Origin: an uncultured Roseateles sp.
GTDB taxonomy: Bacteria > Pseudomonadota > Gammaproteobacteria > Burkholderiales > Burkholderiaceae_C
Direction of reading: 5' to 3'
Length of the DNA: 64,000 nucleotides
NCBI RefSeq assembly: GCF_963422335.1
Contig: NZ_OY729424.1
Coordinates: 2,852,001-2,916,000, forward strand
Shown here in pieces: positions 44,938 through 53,286 of the stretch. Below the pieces are notes generated by a model, which did no database searches, was not told the DNA's origin, and saw nothing but the letters and a program-made list of their open reading frames with translations. A program made the translations under genes and the position numbers. Positions within the stretch are counted from its first letter, which is position 1; each line of letters begins with the position of its first letter.

Positions 44938-45098
44938 CCTTGGGGTTTTCACTTGCAGTTCGGCTTAGGTGAAGTTCTTGCTCAGGCTTCGGTTCACTTC
45001 TTCAACCGGTTATTTCCGCCTTTTTGAGTGAGAAATTCGGCTCAACGAGCGTAACTGCGCCGGTTGTTGCTTGAGGAGATTCGGGCGCCGGCGCCGCC

Positions 45099-45917
45099 TC
45101 ACTCCCCCGGCGTCTGCGCCTGCTCGCAGGCCACCTGCACCACCTCGCGCCGCCCACCGTCCACCCGCACGGCGGTGAGGCTGCCGCCCCAGACGCAGCC
45201 GGTGTCCAGCGACAGCAGGTCGGGCCGGTTGATCAGGCCCAGCGTGGACCAGTGGCCGAAAGCGATGGGCACATCCTCGGTGCGGCGGCCGGGGGCCTCG
45301 AACCAGGGGGTGTAGCCGGGCGGGGCGGAGTCGGTCTTGGTTTGCATCTCCAGCCGGCCCTCGGCATCACAGAAGCGGATGCGGGTCAGCACATTGATAG
45401 CGAAGCGCAGGCGGTCCGGGCCGGCCAGCGTTTCGACCCAAATCGAGGGCTCGTTGCCGTACATCACCGCCAGGAAGGCATGCAGGTCGGCACTTTGGAG
45501 TTGCCTCTCTACTTCGCCAGCCAGGGCCAGGGTGGTGGCCAGGTCCCATTGCGGGACCACGCCGGCGTGGACCATCAACCAGCCTTCGGCGTGGCAGGCC
45601 ATGCGCCGCTGGCGCACCCAGTCGAGCAGGGCCTCGCGGTCGGGGGCGGCGAGGATTTCGGCCACGGTGTCGCTGCGGTGGGCGCGCCTGACGCCCTGGG
45701 CGACGGCCAGCAGGTGCAGGTCGTGGTTGCCGAGCAGGCAGGTGGCTGAAGTCCCCAGATCGCGCAGCAAACGCAGCGTGTGCAGCGAACGCGGGCCGCG
45801 GTTGACGAGGTCGCCGAGCAGGTAAATGTGGTCACGCGAAGCCGAAAAGTCGATCTGCCGCAGCAATTGCTCCAACGCGCTACAACATCCTTGAACGTCG
45901 CCAATCAGGTATTTCAT
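45099..45917 (-). CDS. apaH: symmetrical bis(5'-nucleosyl)-tetraphosphatase
   Basis: 272 aa PPP-family phosphoesterase: GDVQGC, GDLVNRGPRS and GNHDLH carry the metal ligands, with AGVVPQWD later. ApaH hydrolyses Ap4A to two ADP and also removes Np4 caps from RNA. The start MKYLIGDVQG at 45917 matches the family N-terminus. A copy of its 3' end lies on the far side of kup. Confidence 0.95.
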   Translation of the reverse strand: MKYLIGDVQGCCSALEQLLRQIDFSASRDHIYLLGDLVNRGPRSLHTLRLLRDLGTSATCLLGNHDLHLLAVAQGVRRAHRSDTVAEILAAPDREALLDWVRQRRMACHAEGWLMVHAGVVPQWDLATTLALAGEVERQLQSADLHAFLAVMYGNEPSIWVETLAGPDRLRFAINVLTRIRFCDAEGRLEMQTKTDSAPPGYTPWFEAPGRRTEDVPIAFGHWSTLGLINRPDLLSLDTGCVWGGSLTAVRVDGGRREVVQVACEQAQTPGE

Positions 45918-46014
45918 GGGGGTGATTGTGGGGGCTGCCGTCACTATCATCTGCTACTCTTGCCGGCTTTCGCACAGCCCGCGTGGGGGGCTTCGCCCCG
46001 CTGCCACGCCACCC

Positions 46015-47316
46015 ATGGACATTGCCCTTCTTGTATTCCTGATTCTGCTCAACGGCTTTTTTGCCATGTCGGAGATGGCGCTGACCGCCAGCCGCAAGGC
46101 GCGCTTGCAGGTGATGGTGGAAAGCGGGGAGGGCGGGGCCCAGGCGGCGATGAAGCTGCATGACAACCCGACCAAGTTCCTGTCCACGGTGCAGATCGGC
46201 ATCACCTCGATCGGGGTGTTGAACGGCATCGTTGGCGATGCGGCGTTTTCCCAGCCGGTGGGTGACTGGCTGATGGCCACCTTTGCCCTGCAGCATGGTG
46301 CGGCCCACGTCACCGCCACGGCCTTGGTGGTGGTGAGCATCACCTTCATGACCATCATTTTTGGCGAGCTGGTGCCCAAACGGCTGGGCCAGATGCATCC
46401 CGAGATAGTGGCGCGGTTGGTGGCGCCGACGATGGAGATGTTGTCCCTGATTGCGAGGCCCTTCGTCAAGCTGCTGATGGTGTGCACCGAGACGGTGCTG
46501 CGTTTGCTGGGCATCAAGAGTGGAGCCACGCGCAGCGTGACGGAAGAAGAGATTGCGGCCAGCCTGGAAGAGGGCCTGGACGCCGGCGTGATCGAGGCGC
46601 AGGAGCACCAGATGGTGCGCAATGTGTTTCGGCTGGACGAGCGACTGATCGGCTCGATGATGATTCCGCGGGCCGAGATTGCCTGGCTGGACGTGACCCG
46701 ACCGTTGGAGGATTTGCTGGGCGTGCTGCGCGAGCAGGGCCATTCGCGCTACCCGGTGTGCCGCGGTGCGCTGACCGATGTGCTGGGCGTGGCCTCGTCG
46801 CAGGCGCTGTTGCAGCGTCTGCTGGAAGGCAAGGCGCTGGATTTGACCGAAGGCCTACAGGCACCGGTCTATGTGCCCGAGACGCTGTCGGGCATGGAGC
46901 TGCTCGAGCATTTCAAGGCCTCGGGCGCGCAGCTGGTGTTTGTGGTCGATGAGTATGGTGAGGTGCAGGGTGTGATCACCGTGCGCGATGTGCTGGAAGC
47001 CATTGCCGGTGAATTCACTGCGCCCACCGATGAAGATTCCTGGGCGGTGCAACGCGAGGATGGAAGCTGGCTGCTCGATGGCCTGATTCCGGTTCCCGAG
47101 TTCAAGGACCGCCTAGGTTTGAAGGAGCTGCCTGAAGAAGAGCGTGGTCGCTACAACACCCTGGCCGGCATGATCATGCTGCTGCTGGGGCGGCTGCCGC
47201 GCACAACTGACGTGGTGGAATGGCAAGCTTGGCGATTCGAGGTCGTGGACCTCGATGGCAAGCGCGTGGACAAAGTGCTGGTCACACGACTGGCGGAAGA
47301 AGGAAACACCGAATGA
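46015..47316 (+). CDS. CNNM/CorC-type transporter-associated protein (hemolysin family)
   Basis: 433 aa: an N-terminal DUF21 membrane domain with about four helices (LLVFLILLNGFFAMSEMAL...), a CBS pair (SMMIPRAEIAWLD; VFVVDEYGEVQGVITVRDVLE) and a C-terminal CorC/HlyC domain. Relatives move or sense Mg2+ or other divalent ions; the hemolysin label is historical. Start at the ATG 46015 where the membrane domain begins. The sapC-like gene overlaps by 4 bp. Confidence 0.9.
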   Translation: MDIALLVFLILLNGFFAMSEMALTASRKARLQVMVESGEGGAQAAMKLHDNPTKFLSTVQIGITSIGVLNGIVGDAAFSQPVGDWLMATFALQHGAAHVTATALVVVSITFMTIIFGELVPKRLGQMHPEIVARLVAPTMEMLSLIARPFVKLLMVCTETVLRLLGIKSGATRSVTEEEIAASLEEGLDAGVIEAQEHQMVRNVFRLDERLIGSMMIPRAEIAWLDVTRPLEDLLGVLREQGHSRYPVCRGALTDVLGVASSQALLQRLLEGKALDLTEGLQAPVYVPETLSGMELLEHFKASGAQLVFVVDEYGEVQGVITVRDVLEAIAGEFTAPTDEDSWAVQREDGSWLLDGLIPVPEFKDRLGLKELPEEERGRYNTLAGMIMLLLGRLPRTTDVVEWQAWRFEVVDLDGKRVDKVLVTRLAEEGNTE

Positions 47317-48092
47317 CTACCAACACTACCCCCCCGAGCAACACGCCACCGATGTACCAGACGCTGGAGCCGCTGGATCGTCAGCTGCACCGCAATCTGA
47401 AGATGAAGCCTGGCGCCTCGCCGGTGCCGCGTGTGGCCGGCCTGAACTCTCTGTTTCTCGCCGTGGTCGAATTTGCCGATGCCTGCAAGGAGTTCCCCAT
47501 CGTCTTCGTGCCGGTCGGCGCGCCGCCCACCGACGGTTCCAAGCAGGCCATCGCCCCGCTGGCCGTGCTGGGCCTGACACCCGGCACCAATCTGTTCGTC
47601 AAGGACGGCGTCTGGACCGGCCGCTACCAGCCCGCCTACCTGCGCCGCTACCCGTTTGTGATGGCGCGCCTGGAAGGCGCGGCCAATGACAGCATGGCCG
47701 TGTGCATCGATTCGCAGTGGGAAGGTTTCTCCGAAACCGAGGGCCTGCCGCTGTTCAACGACAAGGGCGAAGCCACCGAGGTGATGACCAACGCCCACAC
47801 CTTCACCGAGAGCTTCGAGCGCGAGGCCGAGCGCACCCGCGCCGCCTGCGACCATCTGCTGAAGTACGACCTGCTTCAGGAAATGCGCTTCGAGGCCACC
47901 CTGCCCGATGGCAGCAAGCTCAACGTCGAAGGCTTCCTGGCCGTCGACGAGAAGAAGCTGGCCGAGCTGCCCGACGCCAGCGTGGTGGAGATGCACCGCA
48001 ACGGCCTGCTGGGCCTGATCGAGATGCACCGCGTGTCGATGGGCAATATGGGGCGTCTGGCCGATATGCAGGCCGCCCTGAAGAGCGCCTGA
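47313..48092 (+). CDS. SapC family protein
   Basis: 259 aa matching the SapC family (PF07277): YQTLEPLDRQLHRNLKMKP at the start, FADACKEFPIVFV, and YLRRYPFVMARLEG. SapC was named from the Campylobacter S-layer locus, but in proteobacteria it often occurs near TonB-receptor and tryptophan-halogenase genes; such genes do lie 12 kb to the right. GAAGGAA precedes the ATG, and the start overlaps the CorC-like gene. Confidence 0.85.
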   Translation: MTTNTTPPSNTPPMYQTLEPLDRQLHRNLKMKPGASPVPRVAGLNSLFLAVVEFADACKEFPIVFVPVGAPPTDGSKQAIAPLAVLGLTPGTNLFVKDGVWTGRYQPAYLRRYPFVMARLEGAANDSMAVCIDSQWEGFSETEGLPLFNDKGEATEVMTNAHTFTESFEREAERTRAACDHLLKYDLLQEMRFEATLPDGSKLNVEGFLAVDEKKLAELPDASVVEMHRNGLLGLIEMHRVSMGNMGRLADMQAALKSA

Positions 48093-48120
48093 TTCCATCC
48101 ATGCAGACCATCGCCGCGCC

Positions 48121-49530
48121 ATGAAATCGATGGTGTTCGAAGAGTTCCTCTCCACACCCGAGATTCAGGCGGTGTTCGGCGAGGCCTCCATCGTCCAGGC
48201 GATGATGGACTTCGAGGCGGCGTTGGCGCGGGCCGCGGCGCGTGAGGGGCTGATCCCCTCATCGGCGGCGGTGGCGATTGCCGGTGTCTGCCGGGCCGAG
48301 TTGTACGACCTGTCTTCGCTGGTGCAAGCCAGCGGGCGGGCTGGCAGCCTGGCCATACCGGTGGTCAAGAAGCTGACCGAGACTGTGGCTTTGTTCGACC
48401 CGCAGGCGGCCAGCTATGTGCACCGCGGCAGTACCAGCCAGGACGTGGTCGACACGGCCATGGCCCTGGTCACGCGGCGAGCCCTGGCGCTGCTGGAGCG
48501 CGATCTGCTGTGCCTGTGCGATGGCCTGCTCAACCTGGCCGAAACCCAGGGCCGGCACCCGATGCTGGGCCGCACCCTGATGCAGCCTGCGCTCGTCACC
48601 AGCGTCGGCTTCAAGCTGGCTGGCTGGGTGGCCCCGCTCCTGCGCTGTGCGCAAAACCTGCGCCAGGCCGCCGACGAGGCCTTGATGCTGCAGCTCGGCG
48701 GCGCGGTCGGCACACTGGCGGTGATGGGCGAGGGCGCCGATGCGGTGTGCCGCCATGTCGCGCAAGACCTGGCTCTGGGCCTGCCCGATCTGCCCTGGCA
48801 CACCCAGCGCGACCGCTGGATACGGCTGGGTGCCGAGGTCGGCGTGCTGTGCGGCGCCCTGGGCAAGATCGCCAACGATTTGTCGCTGCTGTCGCAGTCC
48901 GAGGTGGGCGAGATGCTGGAGCCCAGCGTCAGCGGGCGCGGTGGCTCTACGGCCATGCCGCACAAGCGAAATCCGGTGGCCTGCCTGGTGGCGCTGGCCG
49001 CCGCGCAGCGCACGCCGTTTCGCGTCGGTGCGCTGCTGGGCTGCATGCTGCAGGAGCATGAACGCGGCCTGGGCAACAACCAGGCCGAGCTGGCCGAGTG
49101 GGTGGGCCTGTTTACCAGCGCCCACGGCGCGGTCAACGCGCTGGCCGAGGCGGCCGCGGGCCTGCAGATCTTCCCGGAGCGGATGCGCGCCAATATCGCC
49201 GCCGTCAAGGGCCTTGTGTTCACCGAGGGGCTGTACATGCTGGTCTCGCCCGCCGTGGGCAAGGCCGAGGCGCAGCGCTGGGTGGAGCAGCTGTCGCATC
49301 AGGTGCTGGAGCAGGACCGGCAGTTGCTGGACGTGGCGCAGGAGGCGCTGGCCGCCGATCCCAGGCTGCTGGCCCAGGTGACGCCGGAGCAGCTGCAGGC
49401 TCTGTTCGACTCCGACCTGGTGGCGGCCCATGCACAAAGCCGGGTGCGCCTGCCGCTGCAGCATCTGCGCGAGCAATGGCAAGCGCTCAGCGCGACGCCG
49501 CATTTCGTGCCGGCGCACGAACGGGCGTAA
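48121..49530 (+). CDS. pcaB: 3-carboxy-cis,cis-muconate cycloisomerase
   Basis: 469 aa of the fumarase/aspartase superfamily: the signature GRGGSTAMPHKRNPV near residue 280, HRGSTSQDVVDT near 101, and the PcaB-like N-terminus. It converts 3-carboxymuconate to 4-carboxymuconolactone in the protocatechuate branch of the beta-ketoadipate pathway. The next gene encodes the two following steps. Protocatechuate dioxygenase genes are not in the window. Confidence 0.92.
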   Translation: MKSMVFEEFLSTPEIQAVFGEASIVQAMMDFEAALARAAAREGLIPSSAAVAIAGVCRAELYDLSSLVQASGRAGSLAIPVVKKLTETVALFDPQAASYVHRGSTSQDVVDTAMALVTRRALALLERDLLCLCDGLLNLAETQGRHPMLGRTLMQPALVTSVGFKLAGWVAPLLRCAQNLRQAADEALMLQLGGAVGTLAVMGEGADAVCRHVAQDLALGLPDLPWHTQRDRWIRLGAEVGVLCGALGKIANDLSLLSQSEVGEMLEPSVSGRGGSTAMPHKRNPVACLVALAAAQRTPFRVGALLGCMLQEHERGLGNNQAELAEWVGLFTSAHGAVNALAEAAAGLQIFPERMRANIAAVKGLVFTEGLYMLVSPAVGKAEAQRWVEQLSHQVLEQDRQLLDVAQEALAADPRLLAQVTPEQLQALFDSDLVAAHAQSRVRLPLQHLREQWQALSATPHFVPAHERA

Positions 49531-49542
49531 CCTGCCACGTCC

Positions 49543-49559
49543 CCCGGATGCAATCCGGG
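49543..49559. other. short hairpin between pcaB and pcaL
   Basis: CCCGGAT-GCA-ATCCGGG, perfect 7-bp stem without a T tract. It may influence readthrough or mRNA stability; not a clear terminator. Confidence 0.35.
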
Positions 49560-49595
49560 CCGCAATTTCGCCACCGCTTGTGTCACGATGCCGGC

Positions 49596-50822
49596 ATGAG
49601 CACGAAACACCCCGAAGACGATTTCGACCGTGGCCTGAAGAACCGCCGTGCGGTGCTGGGCGACGCCTGGATTGAACGCGCAACAGCCGGTGCGACCGCC
49701 TTCAATGCCGACTTCCAGTCGCTGATCACCCGCTACGCCTGGCACGATATCTGGGGCCGGCCGGGCCTGGACCACACCACCCGGCGCCTGCTGGTGCTGG
49801 GCATGACGATGGGCCTGGCGCGCTGGGAGGAGTTCGAACTGCACTGCCGCGCCTCCATCCAGGGCGGCGTGCCGCTGGAGATGATCAAGGAAACGCTGAT
49901 GCAGGGCGCCATCTACTGCGGCGTGCCTGCGGCCAACACGGCCTTCAAGATCACCATGGACATTCTCCGTGCCGAGGGCCTGCTGCCGGCGCCTGCGCCG
50001 CTGACAGCGGGCGTGCGCGTCTCACACCACCACAGCTTCAGCCAGCCGCAGCTGCATCTGGCGGTGCAGGGCTCGGACGAGGGCGTGCCCATCGTGCTGA
50101 GCCATGCCTTGGGGCTGGACTTGACGATGTGGGACGGCTTGGCCGCGGCGCTGGCCACCGACCATCCGGTGCTGCGCTATGACCACCGCGGCCATGGCGG
50201 TTCGGCCCGGCCGGCGGGGCCCTACACGCTGGATCAGATGGTCGAGGACGCTGCCCGCGCGATACGCGAATGGGGTCGCGGGCCGGTCGTGTTCGTCGGT
50301 CTGTCGATGGGCGGCATGGTGGCTCAAGGCCTGGCCATCAAGCACCCCGAGCTGCTGCAGGGGCTGGTGCTGGCCAACACGACCTCGCAATACCCCGAGG
50401 CGGCACAGGCAGTCTGGGCACAGCGCATTGCGGCGGTGGAGCAGGGCGGCCTGGCGGCGGTGGCCGATGGCGCGATCGAGCGATTTCTGCACCCCGACTT
50501 TCGCGCCGCGCATCCGGACCAGACTGCCGCCATCAAGGCGCAGCTGCTGCGCAGCGATGCGCCGGCCTATCTGGCCTGCTGCGAGGCGATACGCGCCGTC
50601 GATTGGCTGGGCCAGTTGCCACAGGTGAAGACACCAACCCTGGTGATCGCTGGCGCCAGAGATATGGGCACTACACCAGCCATGGCCGAGGCGATGGCCC
50701 ATGCGATCCCGGGCGCGCAGCTGAAGCTGCTGGCCGACGCCTCGCACCTCAGCGTGACCGAGCAACCGGCGGAGTTCGAGGCCGTGCTGCGCAGCTGGCT
50801 GGCGCAGCAGCAGACGTTTTAG
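49596..50822 (+). CDS. pcaL: fused 4-carboxymuconolactone decarboxylase / 3-oxoadipate enol-lactonase
   Basis: 408 aa. Residues 1-130 are the decarboxylase (RRAVLGDAW, TRRLLVLGMTMGLARWEEFELH, GVPAANTAF). Residues about 150-408 are an alpha/beta hydrolase with the nucleophile in GLSMGG, Asp in GARDMG and His in ASHLS, matching PcaD. Together they turn 4-carboxymuconolactone into 3-oxoadipate. The order PcaC then PcaD is the reverse of the actinobacterial PcaL I recall. It follows pcaB by 65 bp. Confidence 0.9.
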   Translation: MSTKHPEDDFDRGLKNRRAVLGDAWIERATAGATAFNADFQSLITRYAWHDIWGRPGLDHTTRRLLVLGMTMGLARWEEFELHCRASIQGGVPLEMIKETLMQGAIYCGVPAANTAFKITMDILRAEGLLPAPAPLTAGVRVSHHHSFSQPQLHLAVQGSDEGVPIVLSHALGLDLTMWDGLAAALATDHPVLRYDHRGHGGSARPAGPYTLDQMVEDAARAIREWGRGPVVFVGLSMGGMVAQGLAIKHPELLQGLVLANTTSQYPEAAQAVWAQRIAAVEQGGLAAVADGAIERFLHPDFRAAHPDQTAAIKAQLLRSDAPAYLACCEAIRAVDWLGQLPQVKTPTLVIAGARDMGTTPAMAEAMAHAIPGAQLKLLADASHLSVTEQPAEFEAVLRSWLAQQQTF

Positions 50823-50832
50823 CGGTTCCGCC

Positions 50833-51633
50833 TCAGGTCGGGCGCCATCCCAGCTGGCGCGAAAGCTCCACCCCGCTGCGCTTCAGCGCGAGCGCCATCG
50901 CGCCATCCAGATCGAGGTCGAAGCTGCCGCTGGGGCCGATGGCGGTCAGACTGAGCACCATGCGCGCCTGATCATCGAACACCGGCGCGGCCAGTGCGCT
51001 GACGCCGTGGACGACACCGTCCTTGGAGCTCGCCATGCCTTGCTGGCGCGCGAGCACCAGATGGACGCGCAGTTCATCGTCCAGTGTCGGGGAGCCGCCG
51101 ATCTCCAGTGCGGCTTCCATGGCCAGCGCGGCCAGCACCTGTTCCTGTGGCAGGTGGGCGGCAAACAGGCGGCCCGAGGCCGTGCCGCGCAGATTCATCA
51201 CCGTACCGTGGCGCATCGTCACGTGCACCGGGCTGGCCGCTTCGGCTACACGCACGATGGTTGGCCCGCGATTGCCCCAGACGGCTATGGCCACCGTGTG
51301 GCCCAGCAGCGCCGCCAGCTCCTCGATACGCGGCGTGGCCAGGCGCACCGGATCGTATTGCTGCAGGCTGATCAAGCCCAGCTGCAGGGCCAGCGGGCCC
51401 AGGCCGTAGTGGCCGCTCTGGGCTTCTTGCTCGACAAGACCTATCTTGATGAAGCTCACCAGATAGGGGTGGGCCTTGGCCGAGGGCATGCCGGCCTGGC
51501 GAGCCAGGTCCTTCAGTGCCAGCGGCCGGCCGTGATGGGCCAGGGCCAGCAGCAACTGACCACCGACCTCTACGCTCTGGATGCCGCGCGGGCCACGTTC
51601 GGCGGTGTCGCCAGGGTCTTCGTTGGGGTTCAC
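50833..51633 (-). CDS. IclR-family transcriptional regulator
   Basis: 266 aa: N-terminal winged HTH (VEVGGQLLLALAHHGRPLALKDLARQAGMPSAKAHPYL) and a C-terminal effector domain (HVTMRHGTVMNLRGTASGRLFAAH). IclR proteins commonly control aromatic catabolism. It faces the metallo-hydrolase-like gene divergently and converges on pcaL, so it may regulate either the homogentisate block, the pca genes, or both. Confidence 0.9.
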   Translation of the reverse strand: MNPNEDPGDTAERGPRGIQSVEVGGQLLLALAHHGRPLALKDLARQAGMPSAKAHPYLVSFIKIGLVEQEAQSGHYGLGPLALQLGLISLQQYDPVRLATPRIEELAALLGHTVAIAVWGNRGPTIVRVAEAASPVHVTMRHGTVMNLRGTASGRLFAAHLPQEQVLAALAMEAALEIGGSPTLDDELRVHLVLARQQGMASSKDGVVHGVSALAAPVFDDQARMVLSLTAIGPSGSFDLDLDGAMALALKRSGVELSRQLGWRPT

Positions 51634-51699
51634 TAGGGTTTCTACTTAAATGAATGAGTTAGACATTAACAAACGCAATGATTAAGATCAAGCCCTGAA

Positions 51700-51716
51700 A
51701 TTCGTTAATGACGAAT
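51700..51716. promoter_or_regulatory. inverted repeat, candidate IclR operator
   Basis: ATTCGT-TAATG-ACGAAT, perfect 6-bp arms, in the divergent gap 28 bp before the hydrolase-like gene's ATG at 51744. Confidence 0.45.
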
Positions 51717-51743
51717 CAATTCACCAAAAGCGAAGAGATTGAC

Positions 51744-52709
51744 ATGACTCAGCCCACCAAGACTTTTGCCTCCCAAGCCGATCTGGAAGTTAAGCGGGTC
51801 AGTTTCGACAAGCTGTCGGACCACGCGTACGCCTACACGGCCGAGGGGGACCCGAACACCGGCATCGTCATCGGTGACGACGCTGTGATGGTGATAGACA
51901 CCCAGGCCACGCCAGTCATGGCCGCCGACGTGATTCGACGCATCCGCGAAGTGACGGACAAGCCGATCAAGTACGTGGTGCTGAGCCACTATCACGCGGT
52001 GCGCGTGCTGGGCGCTTCGGCGTATCAGCCCGAGCACATCATCGCCAGCCAGGACACGCGCGACCTGATCGTCGAACGCGGCGAGCAGGACAAGGCCAGC
52101 GAGATCGGCCGCTTCCCGCGCCTGTTCCAGAACGTTGAATCGGTGCCGCCGGGCCTGACCTGGCCGACCCTAACCTTTGCCGGCAAGATGACGCTGTGGT
52201 TGGGCAAGCTGGAGGTGCAGTTGCTGCAGCTCGGCCGCGGCCACACCAAGGGCGACACGGTGGTCTGGCTGCCGCAGGAGAAGATTCTGTTCTCGGGCGA
52301 TCTGGTCGAGTTCGATGCCACGCCTTATGCCGGTGACGCCTATTTCAAGGACTGGCCGCAGACGCTGGACAACCTGGCCGCGCTCAAGCCCGAAAAGCTG
52401 GTGCCCGGCCGCGGCGCTGCGCTGCAGACGCCCGAGCAGGTGGCCGCCGGCCTAGCCGGCACGCGCGCTTTCGTCAGCGAGCTGTACGAGAGCGTCAAGG
52501 CGGGCGCCAGCGCCGGCCGTGAGCTGAAGGCCGTCTATCGCGAGACCTATGACCGCCTGGCCGTCAAGTACGGCCAGTGGGTGATTTTTGCCCACTGCAT
52601 GCCTTTCGACGTGACCCGTGCCTACGACGAGGCGACGCAGTTCCCAGACCCCCGCATCTGGACCGCCGAACGCGACATCGCGATGTGGCAGGCACTCGAA
52701 CAGGCTTGA
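51744..52709 (+). CDS. MBL-fold metallo-hydrolase-like protein with altered metal motif
   Basis: 321 aa with the metallo-beta-lactamase fold: VMVIDTQATP, VVLSHYHAVRVLGAS, GRGHTKGDTVVWLP and FSGDLVEFD. The usual HxHxDH motif reads HYHAVR, so the Asp-His pair is missing; single-metal or non-catalytic function is possible. First gene of the block read away from IclR; start at 51744 (MTQPTKT). It is followed after 19 bp by the VOC gene. Substrate unknown; a role in aromatic catabolism is suggested by position only. Confidence 0.82.
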   Translation: MTQPTKTFASQADLEVKRVSFDKLSDHAYAYTAEGDPNTGIVIGDDAVMVIDTQATPVMAADVIRRIREVTDKPIKYVVLSHYHAVRVLGASAYQPEHIIASQDTRDLIVERGEQDKASEIGRFPRLFQNVESVPPGLTWPTLTFAGKMTLWLGKLEVQLLQLGRGHTKGDTVVWLPQEKILFSGDLVEFDATPYAGDAYFKDWPQTLDNLAALKPEKLVPGRGAALQTPEQVAAGLAGTRAFVSELYESVKAGASAGRELKAVYRETYDRLAVKYGQWVIFAHCMPFDVTRAYDEATQFPDPRIWTAERDIAMWQALEQA

Positions 52710-52728
52710 TGAAACCCGAGGAGACATC

Positions 52729-53271
52729 ATGAAAATCGAACGCATCCACCACGTCGCCTACCGCTGCAAGGACGCGAATACCACCGTCAAGTGGTATGAG
52801 CAGCACCTGGGCATGAAATTCGTGCTGGCCATAGCCGAAGACCAGGTGCCGTCGACCCACGCGCCGGACCCCTACATGCATCTGTTCATGGATGCCGGCA
52901 ACGGCAACATCCTGGCCTTTTTCGAGCTGCCCAATGCGCCCGAGATGGGCCGTGACACCAACACGCCGGAGTGGGTGCAGCACATTGCCTTCAAGGTGGC
53001 CACGGTGGCCGAGCTGGAGGAGACCAAGACCCGCCTGCAGGCCGCCGGCATCGAGGTCATAGGTATCACCGACCACACCATCTTCAAGAGCATCTATTTC
53101 TTCGATCCCAACGGCCATCGCGTCGAGCTGGCCGCCGATGTGGGCACGCCCGAGATGTACGCCAAGCTCGATGCCTGCAAATGGGAGATGCTGGAGGAGT
53201 GGAGTCAGACCAAGCGCGCGCCGAAGCACGCGGCCTGGATGCATGACAAGGAATTTGCCGCGCAGCCCTGA
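52729..53271 (+). CDS. VOC (glyoxalase/dioxygenase fold) protein
   Basis: 180 aa with the vicinal-oxygen-chelate fold: RIHHVAYRCKDANTTVKWYEQHLG at the start, QHIAFKV in the middle and FFDPNGHRVELAAD, giving conserved His and Glu metal ligands. Family members include glyoxalases and extradiol dioxygenases. GAGGAGACATC precedes the ATG. In the homogentisate block it probably handles a pathway intermediate or by-product; the reaction is unknown. Confidence 0.85.
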   Translation: MKIERIHHVAYRCKDANTTVKWYEQHLGMKFVLAIAEDQVPSTHAPDPYMHLFMDAGNGNILAFFELPNAPEMGRDTNTPEWVQHIAFKVATVAELEETKTRLQAAGIEVIGITDHTIFKSIYFFDPNGHRVELAADVGTPEMYAKLDACKWEMLEEWSQTKRAPKHAAWMHDKEFAAQP

Positions 53272-53286
53272 GCCGTGGGGACCGCG

